64,000 nucleotides of DNA, taken from Penium margaritaceum. Taxonomy: Eukaryota > Streptophyta > Zygnematophyceae > Desmidiales > Peniaceae. Positions 55,101 through 64,000 of this stretch are shown here, in pieces. The DNA lies in NCBI GenBank assembly GCA_023375785.1, contig SZWC01000580.1:289621-353620 (forward strand), in the 5' to 3' direction. The notes beneath the pieces are model-generated. The model did not search any database. It was not told the origin of the DNA and saw only the letters and a program-made list of their open reading frames with translations. Numbering within the stretch: position 1 is the first letter of the stretch; each line of letters opens with the position of its first letter. The position numbers and the translations under genes were made by a program.

Positions 55101-56900
55101 TAAGCGTGTGTACATGCAATTAACTGTGTGTAAGTGCGTGTAAGTGTGTGCAAGTGTGTGTAAGTGGGTATAAGTGCGTGTAAGTGTGTGGAAGTGTGTG
55201 TAAGTGTGTGTAAGTGCATGTAAGTGCGTGTAAGTGCGTGTAAGTATGTGTAAGTGCGTGTAAGTGTGTGTAAGTGCGTGTAAGTGCGTGTAAGTACATG
55301 TAAGTGTGTGTAAGTACGTATAAGTGCGTTTAAGGACGTGTAAGTGCCTGTAAGTGGTGTAAGTGCGTGTAAGTGCGAGTAAGTGCGTGTTAGTGCGTGT
55401 AAGTGCGTGAAAGTGCATGTAAGTATGTGTAAGTGCGTGTAAGTGGGTGTAAGTACATGTTAATGCGTATAAGTACGTGTAAGTACGTGTAAGTGTGTGT
55501 AAGTGCGTGTAAGTGCGTGTAAGTTCGTGTAAGTATGTGTAAGTACGTGTAAGTGTGTGTTGGTACGTGTAAGTCTATAAAAGTGTGCATAAGTGCATGT
55601 AAGTGCGTGTAAGTGTGTGTAAGCGTGTGAAATTGCGTGCAAGTGCGTATAAGTGGGTGTAAGTGCATGTAGGTGTGTGTAAGTGCGTGTAATTATATGT
55701 TAGTGCGTCTAAATGCATGTAAGTGCGTGAAAGTGTGTCTAAGCATGTGTAACTGCGTGTAACTGCATGTAAGTACGTGTAAGTACGAGTAAGTACGTGT
55801 AAGTGCGTGTACGTGTATGTAAAAGCGTGTAAGTGCGTGTAAGTACATGTAAGTACGTGTAAGTGCATGTAAGTGCGTGTAAGTGTGGATAAATGTGTGT
55901 ATGTACATGTGAGTGCATGTGAGTACGTGTAAGTGCATGTAAGTGCGTGTAAGTGCGTGTAAGTTCATGTAAGTGCGTGTAATTGTGTGTAAGTGTTTGT
56001 AAGTGCGTGTAAGTACGTGAAAGTGTGTGTAAGTGTGCTTAGGCTCGTATAAGTGCGTGTAAGTATGTGTAAGTGTAATTAACTGTGCTTAAGTGTGCGT
56101 ACGTGCGTGTAAGTATGTGTAACTGTGAGTAACTGCGTGTAATTGCATGTAACTATGTGTAAGTGTGTGCAAGTGCGTGTAAGTGTGTGTAAGTATGTGT
56201 AAGTGCGTGTAAGTGCGTATAAGTGCGTGTAAGCACGTGTAAGTGCGTGTAAGTGTGTGTAAGTACGTGTAACTGTGTGGAAGTACGTGTAAGTGTGTGT
56301 AAGTCCACGTAAGTGCATGTAAGTACATATAAGTGTGTATAAGTGTGTGTAAGTAGGTATAAGTGTGTGTAAGTGCGTATAAGTGTGTGTAAGTGCGTGT
56401 TAGTGTGTGTAAGTGCATGTAAGTGCGTGTAAGTGCGGGAAAGTGCATGTGAGTGCATGTGAGTGCGTGTAAGTGGGTGTAAGTGCGTATAAGTGTGTGC
56501 AAGTGCGTGCAAGTTTGTGTGTGTACATGTGTGTGCGTGTGTGTACATACGTAAGTGTGTCTATGTTTGTGTTTGTGCATGTATGTGTGAGTAAGTACGT
56601 GTAAATGCGTGTACGTACGTGTAAGTGCGTGTAAGTATGTGTGAAAGTGTGTAAGTGTGTGTATGTACGTGTAAGTACGTGTAAGTGCATGTAAGTGCGT
56701 GTAAGTGCGTGTAAGTTTGTGTATGTGCGTATAAGTGCGTGTAAGTGCGTGTAAGTTCATGTAAGTGTGCGTAAGTGTTTGTAAGTGCGGGTAAGTATGT
56801 GTAAGTGCATGCAGGTGTGTATAAGTGCGTGTAGGTACGTGTAAGTGTGTATAAGTGTGTGTAAGTGCGTGTATGTGTGTGTAAGTGTGTGTAAGTGCAT

Positions 56901-57748
56901 TGTGTAGGCATTACCAGGCATTGCCCTGGCATTGCCAGGCATTACCCAGGCATTGTACAGGCATTGCCAGGCATGCCGGGCAATGTTTTGCAATGCGTGG
57001 GCAATGCGTGGCAATTCTTGGGCAATGCCTGGCACTGCCTGGGCAATGCGTGACAATGCTTGGCAATGGGTGGACAATGCCTGGCAATGATTCACAATGC
57101 CTAGCAATTCTTGGCAATGCCTGGGCAATGCCTGGTAATACCTGGGAAATCTTTGGCAATGCATGGCAATGCCTGGGCAATGTTTACAAATGCCTGATAA
57201 TAATTGGGCAATGACTTGCAATGTCTGGGTAGTGCCTGGCAATGAGTGGTAATGCCTGGTTAATTTTGGACAATGCCTGGCAATGCCTAGGCAACGCCTG
57301 GCAAGGCTTGGTAATGTCTTGCAATATCCGGGCAATGCGTGGCAATGACTGGGCAATGCCTGGCAAAGCGTGGCAATGCCAGGAAATTCCTGGGCAATGC
57401 CTAGGCAATGCCTTGCAACTCCTGGCAATACATGGCAATGCCTGGAAATGCCTGGGCAATGCCTCTGCAATGCCTAGACAATGCGTGGCAATGCCTGGCA
57501 AAGCCTCATAATGCCTGACTATGCCAGGGTAATGCTTAGCAATGCCTGGCAATGCGTGGAAAATGCCTAACAATGCCTAGTGATGCTTGGCAATGCCTGG
57601 GCAATGCCTCTGCAATGCCTAGACAATGCGTGGCAATGCCTGGCAAAGCCTCATAATGCCTGACTATGCCAGGGAAATGCTTGTCATTGCCTGGCAATGC
57701 GTGGGTAATGTTTGGCAATTCCTGACATTGCTTGGCAAGGCCTGCACA
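56901..57748 (+). repeat. Second satellite, left part (10-11 bp unit near GGCAATGCCT)
   Basis: Tandem 10-11 bp units (GCAATGCCTGG, GCAATGCCTGGG). The first 70 bp (56906-56975) are in the opposite orientation (GGCATTGCC). The orientation flips at a 24-bp near-palindrome at 56962-56985 centred on GGCATGCC (56970-56977). A longer-period copy is visible: 57456-57535 matches 57601-57680, an offset of 145 bp. Open frames over this region (translations like ARHCQALPGI) are repeat artefacts. Confidence 0.92.
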
Positions 57749-57756
57749 ATGCCTGG
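57749..57756 (+). repeat. hAT target site duplication, left copy
   Basis: ATGCCTGG immediately precedes the TIR and matches 62107-62114 exactly. Eight bp is the standard hAT target duplication. The flanking satellite contains this octamer often, so chance agreement is possible. Confidence 0.75.
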
Positions 57757-57769
57757 TAAGGGTGCACAC
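57757..57769 (+). repeat. hAT left terminal inverted repeat
   Basis: TAAGGGTGCACAC pairs with the reverse complement of 62094-62106 with one mismatch at position 8. After base 13 the two ends diverge. Confidence 0.88.
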
Positions 57770-57776
57770 CGGTACA

Positions 57777-57882
57777 GAACCGCGGTTCTCAGGTTGGAAC
57801 CAGAACCGCGGTTCCGGTTCCGGCTCAGAACCGGAACCACGGTTCCGGTTCCGAACCGCGGTTCTGCCTGGAACCGCGGTTC
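57777..57882. promoter_or_regulatory. Left subterminal palindromic repeats of hAT
   Basis: Four perfect copies of the 12-bp palindrome GAACCGCGGTTC lie at 57777, 57803, 57853 and 57871, with a one-base variant (GGAACCACGGTTCC) at 57833 and partial GGTTCCGGTTC pieces between. In hAT elements short subterminal repeats are transposase binding sites; that role here is inferred from position and the matching cluster at the other end. Confidence 0.75.
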
Positions 57883-58135
57883 TTCACGGTTCCACACATG
57901 AATACACGCACATGCACACTTCCTCTAGACAAAGCCCAGGGACAGCAAGTTTACATTTGACAATGCTCACCTTTCTCACTTTCACAACAGATTCATGACT
58001 ATGGGGAAACACCAAGCATTACTTGATAAACAATCAACTCGTCATGGGTTCCCTTGTCATGCACACTTGGTGTTGCCTTTTGCATTAGCCATGTTCATAT
58101 GTTGAATTCATCATTCCCATTGTTCAATGCAAAAA

Positions 58136-60603
58136 CTAGCACACAAGAGATGGAAGAAGAATGCATGTGAAATCAGTTGACTGATGGATCACAACTATAC
58201 TCTCCATCGTCATCGTCATCATCGTCATCACCACCCCCCCCAAACCCACTCCCACCTCCATCACATCATCATCGTCACCGGTGTCAAACAGCGTTAGGCC
58301 CTCTAACTCCTCAGCTGCTTCACCAACCAACTCTGTTGTGGCTATCCGGCGTAGTGAATTTAATCGTTCTTCCTCCTCCTGCAGTTTTGGGGCCACATTG
58401 CCATGGCGATCAACTCGGAACTCTAGCAGGCTGCGCTCGTTGATCCACGAATTCATGGTGAGAAGATTTTCTACCGTCAAGTGGTCGAGCGAATGGCGAA
58501 AGTCGGTGATGACGTGCCGGCCGAGGGAGAAGAGGCGCTCGGACTGTGTGGATGTGGCTGGGACCACAAAATGGTCCATGGCAGCAAGGAAGAAGGTGGG
58601 AAAGGAATTCTGCTTCTCTCGGTAATGGCGCAGCACGTTGCACGTCGGATCCTTCGGGGGAAGCTTTGCCCACCTGTCCACCTCACCCTCAAGTGTGGTT
58701 ACAGCTGGTTCTTCAACCCGGGGGGCTGGATCTCGTGGCGCAAAGAGATCCTGCGATGGATCCGCCAGTGCAGCCTGCAGCAACTCTTCATCCTCTTCTT
58801 GCTGCTATAGCACGCGCGGACGAGGTTGGCGCATCTCTACTAGTGCCGGCGCCACTGCAGAAGCTGCTATAATCTAGCTTTCATCACCTGTATCTTCTGC
58901 TGCTGCTGCTGCTTCTGCTGCTGCCGTTGCTACTGCTTCAGCTGCTGCACGTGCCTCCTCCACCCTGGTGTAGTATGGGCGGAGGAGCTCGATCACCTTC
59001 ACTTGGAGTTCAGCTGCAGACTTGATGCCCATGAGCCGGTGCGTCTTGTCGAAGTCGCGCAGCCGGAATGGTGGGTCAGCTGCTGTTGCAAGCACTTGAC
59101 GGTCCGTTACCAAGGCTGCGTACTTCTCCAGTTTTGCCTGGACAGCTTCAAGCATTGGCTTGATGTCCGCAAGAAACTGATCCTTCATGGTGAGTCTGCC
59201 AGCTGCGCCGCGCCGCTTTCCTTTCTTTTGTGCATTGATTGACCGCACCTGCCACCCATGGATCTTTGTCAGCATGGACTCAAAGAAGGCGACGACCAGG
59301 ATGAGGGTGGGATACTTGTTGCCACTAATGTCATCTGTGTATGAATTGAACGGCTTCAAGATGAGGGTGAGTAGTGTGATGGTGGACCACTCCTCATCAG
59401 TCGGAGTCAGCAGTGTGCCCTCTCTTCCATACCCTGCCAGCCATGTCACAAGCACCTTGCGTAAAAATAACACGCGGCTGCACATATCAAGGGTTGAATT
59501 CCACCTTGTCTCGGTGTCAAGATGGAGGAGAGGTACTTCACACCGGTGGTAGAGGATGCATAGATGAGGGACTGCTCCCTTGGTGTGCTGCGGGTGGAAA
59601 ATGTACCAATAGCTCTTGCCTTGCCGATGACGTCGGCGACAGCGGGGAGGGACAGTAAATCATTGACGGCCAGGTTCATGATATGCCTCAAACACCTGAT
59701 GTGACCTGCCTTCACAAACCCATTGCCTGATGGGATGACATGACGGTCAATCATCGCATCATTTGTGCTTTCATTGTCCACAATGATGCAAAGCACACGT
59801 GACCACAACCCCCAACCTTTCAGAGCATCAGAAACGACATCAAACATATTCTGTGCATTTGGTGACTCTGGAATGGCAAGAAAAGAAAGCGCCATGGACT
59901 TAACCTTGAAGTCATTAACCTTGTGTGCAATGATGCCCACATATTTCATGTTTGCATCTGACTTCCGGCCATCAGTGGTGAAACTGATGGCAGAGGTGAC
60001 CTCAGCCAGCAGTTTGCGCAACCTAGCTCGGAAAGCAACCGCCCATGTCACAATGTCGCGTACAATGGTCGTGCGTCCAGGCAGATGAGCGGTGGGATTG
60101 CAATGCATAATTGCTTTCCCCAACCAGAATGAATCCATTGATAAAAAGGACAGGTTTTTATCTATGACGTGCTTCCACAGACACGTGAGCCAATACCTTT
60201 TGCTGAAGGTTAACCCCACTCCTGCAACGGCACGCTCTATGACAGTGGCACATGCTCCTGGATCTGCCCTAACAGCTTTCACGGCTGCATTGACAGCATT
60301 TGTAGTGGCGTGCTGCAGTGCGGTAGTGACCTCTTGCTCGTTCATCTCCTTGAACAACTTTGGGTGGAAAATGCGAAGATGCTTTCTCATTCCGCTCGTG
60401 GAGCTCTTCTTGCATCCAAAATCTCTCCCGCACGTATTGCAGTCTGCCCTGTCTGGATCATCCTCCCGTCTTTTGAAGTAGCGCCAGATGACGGCCTTCT
60501 CCTTCTTGCGCTTCTCACCAACCTCCCCTTCACCGGCCTCATCATCATCTGACTCGTCCTTGTCGGATTATTCTACAGCCTGTCGGTTGCCGCTCGAGCT
60601 CAT
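58136..60603 (-). pseudogene. hAT transposase (BED finger, RNase H-like core, hATC), three stops and one frameshift
   Basis: Cut-and-paste transposase. Taking ATG at 60603, an acidic N-terminus leads to a BED zinc finger (W40, C55, C58, H75, H80). The RNase H-like core has FTTDG (D211), IIVDN (D276) and the CxxH of HIRCLRHIMNL (C304, H307). The conserved TRWNSTLD follows, then an Ala/Glu-rich part. The C-terminal hATC dimerisation region (about 58450-58580) holds VPATSTQSERLFSLGRHV, with the Glu where hATs usually carry the third acidic residue. Damage: TAA at 60568-60570 (codon 12), a one-base frame change near 59519-59524 just before TRWNS, and TAG at 58874-58876 and 58805-58807. All three stops lie in frame with the flanking coding sequence. 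An intron could remove the two TAGs, but the donor/acceptor pairs I tried do not keep the frame. An alternative Met is at 60615. Confidence 0.9.
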
Positions 60604-60689
60604 GCGGTCTACCATGCTTGCTGTGCTACTCGTTGCCACAACCCCTGCCATAATTGCTATTAGCACTACAGCAAGCACAGCTGCCATTG

Positions 60690-61390
60690 CTGCTTGCTGC
60701 TGCTGCTGATGTTGGTGGTGCTGAACAACTTGCTGGCTGCTCCTGTAGCTGGTGCCGGTGCGCAACATTTTGCCTGCCACTGCTGCTGGCTGCCTGCCAA
60801 TGCAGCTGCTATTGCTGACTGCCTGCCCCTACAGCCGGTGCTGCTTGCTGCCTGCCCCTGCAATGTTCTCCGGCTCCTGGTCTGGTTGACCAATCCGCTG
60901 GCTACCCCTGCAGCTGCTGCCACTGCACAACGTCGTGGCTGCCGCTGCCACTCGCTGCATCTGCAGGTGCTGGCGCGGCTGACCAATTTGTGGGCTGCCG
61001 CTGCAGCTGCTGCCGCTGAGCAACGTGCTATGCGCCGCTGCTGATGGCTGTCGTTGCTGGTGTTTGTGGTTTTAAACAACCCGGCAGCTGCTGCTGCCTG
61101 CCTCTGCGAGTGCTCGTGTGGCAGACCATTGTGCTGGCTGCTCCTACAGCTGTTGCCGTTGAGCAATGTGCTCGCTGCTGCTGCAACTGGCTGCCGCTGC
61201 TAGGGCCGATGGTTATGGCCAATGTGCTGGCTGCCCCTACAGCTGCTGGCACTACAAAACATTGTGGCTGACGCTGCTGCTGGCTACGTCTACAAGTGCA
61301 AGCGCTGCTGCTCCTGCAGCTGAAGTGCAGTTGGATGCAGTGGTCTTGCGGCCGCTAGTTGAATGTGCTGCTACTGTCGTTCGCTAGCGC
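60690..61390. repeat. Degenerate GCTGC-rich minisatellite inside hAT
   Basis: Loose tandem repetition of segments like GGCTGCCCCTACAGCTGCTG, GAGCAACGTG and GACCAAT, rich in CTG/CAG triplets, upstream of the transposase start. Both strands show open frames dominated by Ala/Leu/Cys or Gln/Ser, as expected for such composition. I see no protein domain, and part may be 5' untranslated or promoter sequence of the transposase. Confidence 0.6.
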
Positions 61391-61993
61391 TGTGGCCATT
61401 GCGGCCATCACTCATTGGCAGTGGCGGAACTGGGCTGAGAAGAGGTCTCAACCCAACTGGTGAAGAGCTTTGTTGCAATGAGATGGAGACAAGTGACAGT
61501 GTAACAGAGCAGCAAACAGAAAGAGGTTGGGGATTGTTGATGATGTCGCCACTGCTCACGTCACCTGCTGAAAAAGGAAGCTTCCTCATAGCGGAAGCTT
61601 CTTTCAAGTGCACTGCAAAAGAACAAAGAGTAGGAAGTGGCAAAACGCATGGGCGTGCGTGCCATACCCTCGCACTGCACGCAATAGCCATGAGCTGCTG
61701 CGCCGCCAAATGCATGGAACAGAAGCAATGAATGACATTTGACGAGGATCGTCCATTCCAAGGTGGCGAGGACTGCCGACCCTCGCGTTGATGTGTCGGC
61801 GGTTGAGAACCAATGAGATTTGACGACTCGAACATTGTCATGCAGCCGGATCCTCTCGTTGATGCGTGGCAAGGATTGTCCGGATTCCGTCTCACTTGGA
61901 CAACTTAGACGTGTTTGAGTCACGAGGTGTTGAACGCGTCCACTGGTTTTTTTTCCAGCCCCCCCATCCCCCCCCCCCACAAAGCAGATGCGA
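61391..61993. other. Unassigned hAT-internal stretch with a hairpin and C/T homopolymers
   Basis: No gene recognised on either strand. A 9-bp stem (GAAGCTTCC at 61577-61585, GGAAGCTTC at 61593-61601) with a 7-base loop is present. T and C homopolymer runs lie at about 61946-61980, next to the right subterminal palindromes. As the transposase reads leftwards, this would be its promoter-side region. Confidence 0.45.
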
Positions 61994-62085
61994 GAACCGC
62001 GGTTCTACAACGGTTCCAGAAAATTGGAACCGGAACCGCGGTTCCGGTTCTGGAACCGGAACCGCGGTTTTGGAATCGCGGTTCC
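61994..62085. promoter_or_regulatory. Right subterminal palindromic repeats of hAT
   Basis: Perfect GAACCGCGGTTC copies at 61994 and 62033. One-base variants at 62059 (GAACCGCGGTTT) and 62072 (GGAATCGCGGTTCC). They mirror the cluster at the left end, supporting a role as end-recognition sites. Confidence 0.75.
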
Positions 62086-62093
62086 AAGAAGTT

Positions 62094-62106
62094 GTGTGAA
62101 CCCTTA
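62094..62106 (-). repeat. hAT right terminal inverted repeat
   Basis: GTGTGAACCCTTA is the reverse complement of the left TIR except at one base. Confidence 0.88.
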
Positions 62107-62114
62107 ATGCCTGG
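62107..62114 (+). repeat. hAT target site duplication, right copy
   Basis: ATGCCTGG directly follows the right TIR and equals 57749-57756. Confidence 0.75.
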
Positions 62115-63370
62115 CAATGCCTTGGAATGCCTGGGTAATGCCTGACAATGCCTCTGTAATGCCTGGCAATGCCTGGGCAATGCCTGGCAAAGCCTATCAA
62201 TTCCTGGCAATGCCTTGCAATGCTTAGCAATGCCTGGCAATGCTTGGCAATGCGTGGCAATGCCTCAACAATGCATGGGCAATGCTTGGACAATGCATGG
62301 TAATGCCTAGGAAATGCCTAGCAATGCCAAGCAATGCTTGGTAATGCCTGGGCAATACCTGGCAATGTCCGGCAATGCCTGTGCAATGCTTGGCAATGGC
62401 GGGCAATGCCTGGCAATGCTTGGCAATGCATGGCAATGCCAGGCAAGGTCTTGGCAATGCCTGGGCAATGCTTGGCAATTTGTGGGCAATGCTTGGTAAT
62501 GCCTGGCAATGCTTGGAAATGCCTGGGCAATGCCTAGCAATGCTTGGCAATGCGTGGCAATGCCTGGGCAATGCCTGGCAAAGCCTGGGCAGTGCCAGGC
62601 AATGCCTCGGTAATGCTTGCCAATGCTTGGCAATGCACAGCAATGCCTCACAATGCCTGGCAATGCCTGTGCAATGCCTTGCAATGCCCGGGAAAAGCCT
62701 GGTAATGCCTTGGCAATGTCTGGACAATGCCTAGCAATGCCTGGCAATGCTTGGCAATGCCTCGCAATGCCTGGCAATGCCTGTCAATGCCTTGCAATGC
62801 TTGGGCAATGCCTTTGCAATGCCTAGACAATGTCTGGCAATGCCTATCAATGCCTGGCAGTGCCTGTGCAATGCCTTGCAATGCCCGGGCAAAGCCAGGT
62901 AATGCCTAGGCAATGCCTGGACAATGCCTTGCAATGCCTGGCAATGCCTGACAATGCCTCGCAATGCTTGCCAATGCCTAGGCAGTGCCTGGAAATGCCT
63001 GGCAATGCCTTGCAATGCCCGGGCAATGCCTGTACAAAGCCTGGACAATGTCTAGCAATGTCTGACAATGCCTGGCAATGCTTGGAAATGCTTCGGTAAT
63101 GCCTATTAATGCCTCGCAATGTGTGGGCAATGCCTGGCAATGCCTGGGAATGCCTGGGAAGTGTCTCGCAATGCGTGAGAATGCCTCGACAATGCCTGTC
63201 AATGCTTAGGCAATGCCTAGCAATGCCTGGGCAAAGCCTGGCAATGCCTGGGCAATGCCAGGCAATGCCTGGCAATGCTTTGTAATGTCTTGGAAATGCT
63301 TCGGCAATGCCTGGCAATGCCTGGGCAAGGCCTGGGAATGTCTAGCAATTCCTGGTAATGCCTGGGAAAT
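62115..63370 (+). repeat. Second satellite, right part (unit near GGCAATGCCT)
   Basis: The same 10-11 bp satellite as left of the hAT, same orientation. Copies are diverged. A string with GCCTGTGCAATGCCTTGCAA followed by GCCCGGG recurs at about 62665 and 62869 (offset 204 bp). It gives way to the third satellite around 63365-63385. No gene is present. Confidence 0.95.
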
Positions 63371-64000
63371 TATGGCAACCCTGGCAAAACTCTGGCACAA
63401 CTCTGGCACAACTCTCGCATAATCCTGGCACAACTCTTGCACAACTCTGGCACAACTATGGCACAACTCTGGCATAACTCAGGCACAACTCTTGCACTAA
63501 TCTGGCACAACTCTGGCACAACTCTGGCACAACTACGGTTTAACTCTAGCACAATTCTGGCACAACTCTGGCAGAAGTCTGGCACAACCCTGGCACAACT
63601 CTGGCACAACTATGGCAGAACTCTGGCACAACTCTGGCACAACTCTAGCACAAGTCTGGCACGACTCTAGCACAACTCTGGCACGACTCTGGCACAACTA
63701 TGGCACAACGTTGGAACAACTCGGCACAACTTTGGCACAACTCTGGCACAACTCGGCACAACTCTGGCACAACTATGGCACAACTTTGGCACAACTATGG
63801 CACATTTATGGCACAACTCTGGCACAACTCTGGCACAACTCTGGCACAACTCTGGCATAACTATGGCACAACTCTGGCATAAATCTGGCACAACTGTGGC
63901 ACAACTCTGGCACAACATTGGCACATTTCTGGCACAACTATGGCATAACACTGGCACAACTCTTGCATATCTCTGGCACAGCTCTGGCCCAATACTGGCA
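63371..64000 (+). repeat. Third satellite (11-bp unit near ACTCTGGCACA)
   Basis: Tandem 11-bp units ACTCTGGCACA with variants ACTATGGCACA, ACTCTAGCACA and shortened ACTCGGCACA, running to the window edge. It shares TGGCA with the second satellite. Open frames on both strands (for example NSGTTLAQLWH) are repeat artefacts. Confidence 0.95.

Larger units (their letters stand above)
33690..56900 (-). repeat. Decamer satellite, right arm (inverted; top strand GTGTAAGTGC)
   Basis: About 23.2 kb of the reverse-complement orientation of the same decamer. GTAAGT occurs in most units on the top strand. Marker units CAATTAACTGC correspond to the left-arm GTTAATTG markers. Copies of marker strings at 39897 and 45501, each followed by the same variant units, show a 5.6-kb higher-order offset. 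Another pair at 44466 and 54711 shows an offset of about 10.25 kb that spans the 40-bp block. The minus strand is open in all three frames as an artefact of the repeat. Confidence 0.98.
57757..62106 (-). mobile_element. hAT-superfamily DNA transposon, 4350 bp, full-length but coding-defective
   Basis: The left end TAAGGGTGCACAC and the inverted right end TAAGGGTTCACAC agree at 12 of 13 positions and are flanked by matching 8-bp duplications. Both ends carry clusters of the palindrome GAACCGCGGTTC. The only recognisable gene is a minus-strand hAT transposase. 57896-58135 is plain AT-richer sequence downstream of the gene with no feature I can name. The element sits inside the GGCAATGCCT satellite, which resumes on the other side in the same orientation. 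Its ends look intact, so it could still be moved by a transposase supplied in trans (inference). Confidence 0.93.

Noticed and set aside
2967-56900. Hundreds of long open reading frames rich in T-Y-T-H-L-H-A-L-T-R, one over 1,600 codons
   Set aside because: A 10-bp unit lacking stops on one strand is open in all three frames of that strand. The same peptide appears in overlapping frames, the openness flips strand with the array, and there are no gene signals. Repeat artefact.
2967-56900. CRISPR array
   Set aside because: The repeats are contiguous 10-mers without spacers, and the sequence is eukaryotic.
58784-58900. Short intron removing the two TAG codons in the hAT transposase
   Set aside because: A GT...AG pair can be drawn (83 or 86 bases), but it shifts the downstream frame, while the unspliced sequence stays in frame across both TAGs.
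16-60603. Reassigned stop codons (UAG/UAA read as Gln)
   Set aside because: All interrupted frames would be repaired by TAG/TAA = Gln, but the Copia frame has no internal TAG or TAA in nearly 800 codons, uses many CAG codons and ends in TAA. One gypsy stop is TGA. Simple C-to-T decay explains all.
60666-61271. Ala/Leu/Cys- and Gln/Ser-rich open frames in the hAT
   Set aside because: They come from CTG/CAG-rich minisatellite composition and are open on both strands.
56885-64000. Open frames over the second and third satellites (ARHCQALPGI, NSGTTLAQLWH patterns)
   Set aside because: Periodic translations of 10-11 bp repeats, overlapping on both strands.

Overview
The window is eukaryotic repeat DNA with no host gene I can support. 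About 50.6 kb of the 64 kb is a single degenerate 10-bp satellite (consensus ACTTACACGC). The rest is broken transposable elements plus two other short-period satellites with 10-11 bp units. Plant-like Copia and hAT proteins, and decay that looks like C-to-T loss at CpG and CAG sites, suggest a green-lineage genome such as a large algal or plant genome. That assignment is inference with low confidence. A run of N marks an assembly gap.

Layout. 1-2966: a decayed Ty3/gypsy-type retroelement on the minus strand. It shows an unassigned degenerate part, an integrase (HHCC zinc finger plus catalytic core), and a second, overlapping reading frame for a charged, Cys-rich protein. 2967-22596: decamer satellite with the C/A-rich strand on top. 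22597-25927: a 5'-truncated Copia element (end of integrase, reverse transcriptase, RNase H, 3' LTR with the N gap), joined to the satellite at a 14-bp fold-back inverted repeat. 25928-33689: the same satellite in the same orientation. Near 33690 the satellite flips strand, and 33690-56900 is the inverted orientation (GTGTAAGTGC on top). This arm contains a 3.86-kb block of about 96 apparently identical 40-bp units (47389-51249). 56901-57756 and 62115-63370: a second satellite (unit near GGCAATGCCT), with its own small inversion at 56970. 57757-62106: a complete hAT transposon inserted in that satellite, with 13-bp terminal inverted repeats, an 8-bp target duplication, palindromic subterminal repeats and a decayed minus-strand transposase. 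63371-64000: a third satellite (11-bp unit near ACTCTGGCACA).

History and connections. The gypsy and hAT frames are broken mostly by in-frame stops that each fit one C-to-T change in a Gln or Arg codon. Copia has no premature stop and only one indel, in a G homopolymer, so it looks younger or was sequenced with an error there. The decamer array is the most unusual part. It is a giant head-to-head inverted array with about 5-kb higher-order structure, a period equal to one DNA helical turn, and a 5' splice-donor hexamer (GTAAGT) in its G-rich strand in most units. The long open reading frames over the array follow from its 10-bp period and are not genes.
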